Assembly: GCA_001723645.1 (NCBI GenBank)
Contig: MDLC01000033.1
Span: 1-35,810 of the forward strand
Reading direction: 5' to 3'
Length of the DNA stretch: 35,810 bases
Source: Candidatus Endobugula sertula
GTDB lineage: Bacteria; Pseudomonadota; Gammaproteobacteria; Pseudomonadales; Cellvibrionaceae
In this document: positions 32,667-35,810 of the stretch, piece by piece
Position numbering within the stretch: the stretch's first letter is position 1
How the letters are laid out: each line of letters starts with the position of its first letter
Made by a program: the position numbers and the translations under genes
The notes under the pieces: generated by a model
The model's input: only the letters and a program-made list of their open reading frames with translations
Told to the model about the DNA's origin: nothing
Databases searched by the model: none

Positions 32667-33998
32667 TCACGGGATTCGTTCAGAAATGACCAGTTGATAA
32701 GTCACTCCCTCATCATCCCCTTGATTAACAGGACCTAAGGTGGCTTGCCAATCTCCCGATTTTGGCGCAGAGTCCCCCGATTTTGATAACCGGGCAACTA
32801 ACTCCAACTGCTTCACACTGCTTAAATTCATTCCAGGAACCATTGCCATTGCATCTGTTAACGTTAAATCAAGAGGCAAATCCTTGGCTTTTACCCGAAC
32901 AATGGCCAACGGTACTCTAGCTCCCTGCCATGCACGAGCATAGATGAATACACTATCCTCTGGAGAGGAAGTCACTGATTCAGCCAGCGAAACCTGTAAT
33001 TCAACCTTAGCCTCATCACCATCTAACACTTCTTGCTTCGAGGATTCGTCAGTGGTATACGCTGACGATGGGGCTCCATCCCCATCCGCTTCAGCCAATC
33101 GTTGGCGTGCAACAGCAAGACTACTCTGTAAGGCTTTGGAATTAGGTGTATTAATGCCCTGTAAATTAATGGCTTTCTGCCAAAAATGAATCGCTTGCTG
33201 ATACTGATTGAATTGAAATGATGCTATCCCCGCCAAACCCAATGCAACCGTATTATTAGGTTCAAGCTGTAAAGTCCTATCAACCAAAGACTGCACTATA
33301 GGCACGACACGATTATTGGCCTGCAAAAAAAACGCTTGGGCCATTTCTGCCATGATTTGGCCAACATTCGGTTGCTGTTCTAAAATAAGCTCAAATTGCT
33401 CGATAGCCAGAGAGAAGTTACCCAAACTCATCAAGGTTCGCGCCAATAGTAGTCGCATTTGCAGCTCATTGGGTTCATTCTCCAGATACGTCGTTATCTT
33501 TGTAACCAACTGGCGATTAATACTCACCATTTGATCTTTTAAGGAAGAATCACCAGAATGAATATAGTGTCTTTCCAACTGGCCTCGTCGTTCTATGACG
33601 GACTTGATTGTCCAAAGTTCATAAGCCCCCAGTTGTTGGTAAATGAGTGCCGCAACCAACACTAAACAGCACGTAATACCAGCAAACACCCAAGGGTAAT
33701 AACGTCTGGAAAAAGCATCAGTTTGAGTTTCTGACGATGATAAGTGACTATCCTCCAACAAATTACGCTCCAGCTCAAGCTTAAGCTCATTATGTTGCTC
33801 CCTGGTCATACTACCTGTAACCAGCGATTGTTCAATATCAGAAAGATGATCGCGGTATAGAGCAATATTGGTCAACTGTCGTTTTTCCGCATCCGCTTCT
33901 TTGCTAGTGTCAACCAAACGATGGCGAATGAACGGCCAGCCAATAAAAACAACAGCTAACAATATCAACAATACAGAACCACTATAAAACAGTGTCAT
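32667..33998 (-). CDS. ccmI: Cytochrome c maturation protein CcmI (CycH-type)
   Basis: The N-terminus has two membrane helices (about residues 5-27 and 100-122) separated by a cytoplasmic CcmI-type coiled segment (TNIALYRDHLSDIEQSLV, GSMTREQHNELKLELERNLLED). The C-terminal periplasmic part contains TPR-like repeats (LLARTLMSLGNFSLAIEQF, MAQAFFLQANNR, LGLAGIASFQFNQYQQAIHF) and a C-terminal domain that ends in the CcmI pattern VELQVSL...IYARAWQGARVPLAIVR...ARLSKSGD. It chaperones apocytochrome c for haem attachment together with CcmF and CcmH. It is 11 bases after ccmH. The gene looks intact at 443 residues. Confidence 0.9.
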   Translation of the reverse strand: MTLFYSGSVLLILLAVVFIGWPFIRHRLVDTSKEADAEKRQLTNIALYRDHLSDIEQSLVTGSMTREQHNELKLELERNLLEDSHLSSSETQTDAFSRRYYPWVFAGITCCLVLVAALIYQQLGAYELWTIKSVIERRGQLERHYIHSGDSSLKDQMVSINRQLVTKITTYLENEPNELQMRLLLARTLMSLGNFSLAIEQFELILEQQPNVGQIMAEMAQAFFLQANNRVVPIVQSLVDRTLQLEPNNTVALGLAGIASFQFNQYQQAIHFWQKAINLQGINTPNSKALQSSLAVARQRLAEADGDGAPSSAYTTDESSKQEVLDGDEAKVELQVSLAESVTSSPEDSVFIYARAWQGARVPLAIVRVKAKDLPLDLTLTDAMAMVPGMNLSSVKQLELVARLSKSGDSAPKSGDWQATLGPVNQGDDEGVTYQLVISERIP

Positions 33999-34009
33999 AA
34001 TAACGATCT

Positions 34010-34513
34010 CTAAGGGGGAGTCTCCGTCTCTTCTGATGAAGTCTTTAAAAGGCTTTTCAGTTGATCTTGCTCACTACTGGAAAGCTCATCCAGACTCATT
34101 TTCCTGGTATTGGTTGATTGACGACCACGCACAATATAGGCAACGATTCCCAGTCCTAATACCAGCAATACTAAAGGTAATCCCCATAGTACTACCGTTG
34201 ATTTTTGAAAACGGGGCTTATATAAAACAAACTCACCATAGCGGTCTACCATAAATGTTTTTATTTCCCTATCTGTTTTTCCTTCCAATAACATCTGATG
34301 GAGTTCCCGACGCAAATCCTCGGCAACCGGTGAATCAGAGCCTGCAAGATTCTGATTTTGGCATTTGGGACAACGCAAAACCTCAATCAGGGCATGATAT
34401 CGCTGGCGTTGAGACTCTGTATCAAACTCATACAGATCTACTACCGCCATTAGAGGCGGAGCAATAATCAACAAGAAGCAAGCAAGAAACAGAGACGTTA
34501 AAAAAACCTTCAT
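34010..34513 (-). CDS. ccmH: Cytochrome c maturation protein CcmH (CycL-type)
   Basis: The ATG at 34513 gives a clean signal peptide (VFLTSLFLACFLLIIAPPLMA). A GTG at 34531 would add six residues encoded by a run of eight Gs and is less likely. The redox motif LRCPKCQNQN has Cys48 and Cys51, then PVAEDLRRELHQMLLEGKTDREI and YGEFVLYKPRF, and a single membrane helix (WGLPLVLLVLGLGIVAYIVRG) at about 105-125. It reduces apocytochrome c CXXCH thiols before haem attachment. The usual upstream neighbour ccmG (dsbE) is missing: the sequence beyond 34531 is non-coding and leads into a transposase fragment. Confidence 0.93.
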   Translation of the reverse strand: MKVFLTSLFLACFLLIIAPPLMAVVDLYEFDTESQRQRYHALIEVLRCPKCQNQNLAGSDSPVAEDLRRELHQMLLEGKTDREIKTFMVDRYGEFVLYKPRFQKSTVVLWGLPLVLLVLGLGIVAYIVRGRQSTNTRKMSLDELSSSEQDQLKSLLKTSSEETETPP

Positions 34514-34626
34514 AGCAACCACCCCCCCCACTGAAATTGGATAAAATTATAGTACCGAACTATCCCGTTCTCATTTTGCTTATAAAAAACAAAGCAATAC
34601 CAAACAACATTGGCAAAGAGGGCCGC

Positions 34627-34632
34627 ATTATA
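34627..34632 (-). promoter_or_regulatory. Possible -10 box upstream of ccmH
   Basis: The minus-strand sequence TATAAT followed by GCGGCC is a perfect consensus -10 with a GC-rich discriminator, about 115 bases before the ccmH start. The region 17 bases upstream reads TTTATT, a poor -35 match. With ccmG gone, this could now drive ccmH-ccmI. Confidence 0.3.
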
Positions 34633-34708
34633 GCGATAATAGGACGGTAATAAAGAAAAACCCCCTTCTGAAACAAGAATGTATTGATTTTTTCAAAAAT
34701 CACATGCA

Positions 34709-35005
34709 ATGGGCTTGCTGTATCACCGTCAGAGGGCACGACCTAACACCACAGGCCTGATGTTACATAATACATTGGCGTTATCAACAAAGGGAATACC
34801 GTTGGGGCTTGTCAATCAATCCCATACTGACCGAAAACAACGTTATGAGGGCCGTCATGAAGAAAAGCGGCAACGCCGACACTGGAATAGCAATGTATCA
34901 GACAAAGAGAACTTACGATGGATAACCGGGGTAGAAGAGTCTCAAGATCTTGATGTGGGTAATACGGAAATTATCCATATTGCAGATAGGGAATGCGATT
35001 TTTAA
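34709..35005 (+). pseudogene. IS4-family transposase fragment
   Basis: A plus-strand peptide of 98 residues matches the N-terminal DDE part of IS4-type transposases: NTTGLMLHNTLALSTKGIPL, GLVNQ, the KENLRW segment and IIHIADRECDF (the family's V-x-DRE-x-D signature). The catalytic DRE is present, but roughly the first 100 residues and everything after DF are absent; the frame ends exactly where the 3' end of the 102-residue gene begins. No inverted repeats were found at the borders. It lies between ccmH and the cassette-like small genes and is the probable cause of the loss of ccmG. Confidence 0.7.
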
Positions 35006-35006
35006 T

Positions 35007-35020
35007 GTGCTTGTTATGTG
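35007..35020 (-). repeat. Truncated attC-like site
   Basis: The minus-strand sequence CACATAACAAGCAC, overlapping the TAA stop of the 102-residue gene, matches the left end (R'' box plus start of the L'' arm) of the complete site at 35346-35414 (TATAACAAGG). The remainder is lost: the IS4-type fragment begins immediately after it. Confidence 0.4.
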
Positions 35021-35322
35021 TTTTTGGCTTTAGCATATTGGTAATATTTAAATACAATGGTTATTGGGATTAGTACTAGCGACCACCCCAAGCACAAAAT
35101 AAATATTTGAGGCCCTATAGATAACAACCCAGCCTCTAGCTCTAAATTTAAGACCACTGCCGTAATCACAGATAAGACAACACAAAACATTGTCATTCGT
35201 ACAGGCGGTAAAGAATACCACACTGGAAGCCAACGGACAGAAGCAGACCAAACTAAAAGACTAGGTGATATTACTAAACAAACTAGCAATAAACCCATCC
35301 CTAACATTCTGACAATATCCAT
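35014..35322 (-). CDS. Hypothetical three-helix membrane protein, 102 aa
   Basis: The ATG at 35322 has GGGAT 6 bases upstream and begins 23 bases after the attC-like site, as expected for a gene cassette. The protein is mostly hydrophobic: about residues 5-25 (a signal or helix), 42-60 and 70-92 are membrane segments, with a short basic tail (KYYQYAKAKNT). I recognise no family. Its stop codon overlaps another attC-like left end, now truncated. Small membrane proteins of unknown function are common in integron cassettes. Confidence 0.65.
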   Translation of the reverse strand: MDIVRMLGMGLLLVCLVISPSLLVWSASVRWLPVWYSLPPVRMTMFCVVLSVITAVVLNLELEAGLLSIGPQIFILCLGWSLVLIPITIVFKYYQYAKAKNT

Positions 35323-35345
35323 TACTATCCCTATCTACTATTTGA

Positions 35346-35414
35346 CACATAACGTCGTAATGTGGGGAAACTGGAGCAACGCGTAGGTTTGCCCACACGA
35401 TTACCTTGTTATAT
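35346..35414 (-). repeat. attC-like integron recombination site
   Basis: Read on the minus strand the site begins TATAACAAGG and ends CGACGTTATGTG, pairing ATAAC with GTTAT (R''/R'). Inside, GTAAT-CGT-GTGGG-C-AAAC pairs with GTTT-C-CCCAC-ATTAC, leaving an extrahelical CGT and one mismatch, and the loop holds TACGCGTTGCTCCA. The site starts immediately after the stop of the upstream 65-residue gene, and the next gene starts 23 bases after it. The layout is that of a gene cassette; the imperfect pairing is characteristic of attC sites. Vibrio-type attC sites carry a similar CAACGCGT centre. Confidence 0.6.
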
Positions 35415-35709
35415 CTAGTAAAAGAAGCGCTCTTTTATTGTATCTTTTTCTCTATTACCCATGTATGTAACGCATACAATAATTTTTGCCTGAGCAGAGG
35501 GCTCTTTAAAATATGGGTATCTAGCGTTAACTTTAGAACCGTCAGCATTGTGTAAGTCTTCATATATTTTAATAATTGTACCAAAAATTTGGTTTTTTAC
35601 TGAAACTTCCATGTGTAATATTTTTTACGTATATTCGTGCTGTCTCTGTAGGTGGCTTTTTCTTTCCACCATAGAATTGATAAGGAGTAATTGATGTACC
35701 ACTTTGCAT
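35415..35709 (-). pseudogene. Small cassette gene, 65-aa main frame, possibly frameshifted
   Basis: The best frame (35612 to 35415) encodes MEVSVKNQIFGTIIKIYEDL, then DGSKVNARYPYFKE and a KIIVCVTYMG segment. It is soluble, small and unrecognised. Its ATG has no ribosome site. A more natural start is the ATG at 35709, whose frame reads MQSGTSITPYQFYGG, then PTETARIYVKN and stops soon after. Removing one A from the run AAAAAA in GTAAAAAATATT (around 35625) joins the two frames into one protein of about 97 residues. I see no established function. Confidence 0.45.
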
Positions 35710-35734
35710 CAGAGCAAAAAACCTTAAATACAAA

Positions 35735-35802
35735 GTCATAACGCTCCCGCAAAGCGGGAGGCTTGACGGTTGTTAGCAGCCCTGAGGGCTGCCAAAGTTA
35801 AT
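35735..35802. repeat. Two adjacent perfect hairpins, possible short attC or insertion-sequence end
   Basis: CTCCCGC/GCGGGAG (35744-35760, AAA loop) and GCAGCCC/GGGCTGC (35776-35792, TGA loop) stand 15 bases apart. On the minus strand the first is bounded by TAACAA upstream and CGTTATG downstream, like a short attC (R''/R'), in the same orientation as the full site 320 bases away. The site lacks a normal L' arm and could instead be the structured end of an IS200/IS605-type element. The window ends 8 bases beyond. Confidence 0.4.
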
Positions 35803-35810
35803 GTTCACAA

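Noticed and set aside
34521-34529. Eight-C tract at the start of ccmH as a phase-variation switch
   Set aside because: The natural ATG at 34513 lies after the tract and gives a complete signal peptide, so tract length would not change the protein.

Overview
The window is an A+T-rich chromosomal segment from a gammaproteobacterium. The strongest evidence is the linked core block smc-zipA-ligA with a downstream lytic-transglycosylase lipoprotein, the order found in pseudomonads and relatives, and the cytochrome c maturation genes ccmH-ccmI beside it. A marine or host-associated member of the Cellvibrionales or a related order is my guess and is not shown by the sequence. Every gene I accept reads on the minus strand. 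The only plus-strand coding traces are two transposase fragments, so the text below runs from high to low coordinates, the direction of transcription.

Right end (about 35810 to 35014): small unknown ORFs separated by integron-type recombination sites. There is one well-formed attC-like site (35346-35414), a truncated one (around 35007-35020) and a pair of tight hairpins at the extreme edge. An IS4-type transposase fragment (34709-35005) ends this array. Next come ccmH and ccmI without the usual upstream ccmG, then smc, zipA, ligA and an SLT-domain lipoprotein. An unrecognised 146-residue gene abuts a decayed fadD (5' end lost, internal TAA). A patatin-like phospholipase and a nitroreductase follow.

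Middle (20864 to 18450): three genes of the arsenosugar type, the radical-SAM protein ArsS and two small glycosyltransferase-like proteins (TIGR04283 and TIGR04282/DUF2064 types), followed by the start of a DDE integrase/transposase fragment and a terminator-like hairpin.

Left half (17996 to about 5549): a tightly spaced minus-strand gene set for an exported, apparently surface-bound assembly. It encodes a ChrB-like/rhodanese fusion, a bis-haem ferric-reductase/MsrQ-like membrane protein, a beta-propeller (PD40) protein, a FlgD-Ig-like protein, and a giant protein with seven four-cysteine modules alternating with DxDxDGxxD calcium loops, then three PKD and several FlgD-Ig domains. A small secreted protein, a DUF6531/RHS (YD-repeat) protein, a two-helix membrane protein and an orphan RHS tip with its own small downstream ORF complete it. 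Another secreted protein follows (5411 to 1779; TSP3, LVIVD and FG-GAP repeats), then two unknown genes.

All three giant exported genes are broken by small indels (C7 tract at 9703, C4 tract at 13141, CT repeat at 2493, a shift near 3310), while about 7 kb of core genes (smc, zipA, ligA) are intact. This suggests decay, phase variation or consensus error, and only raw reads can separate these. The exported gene set is my best candidate for an undescribed system.
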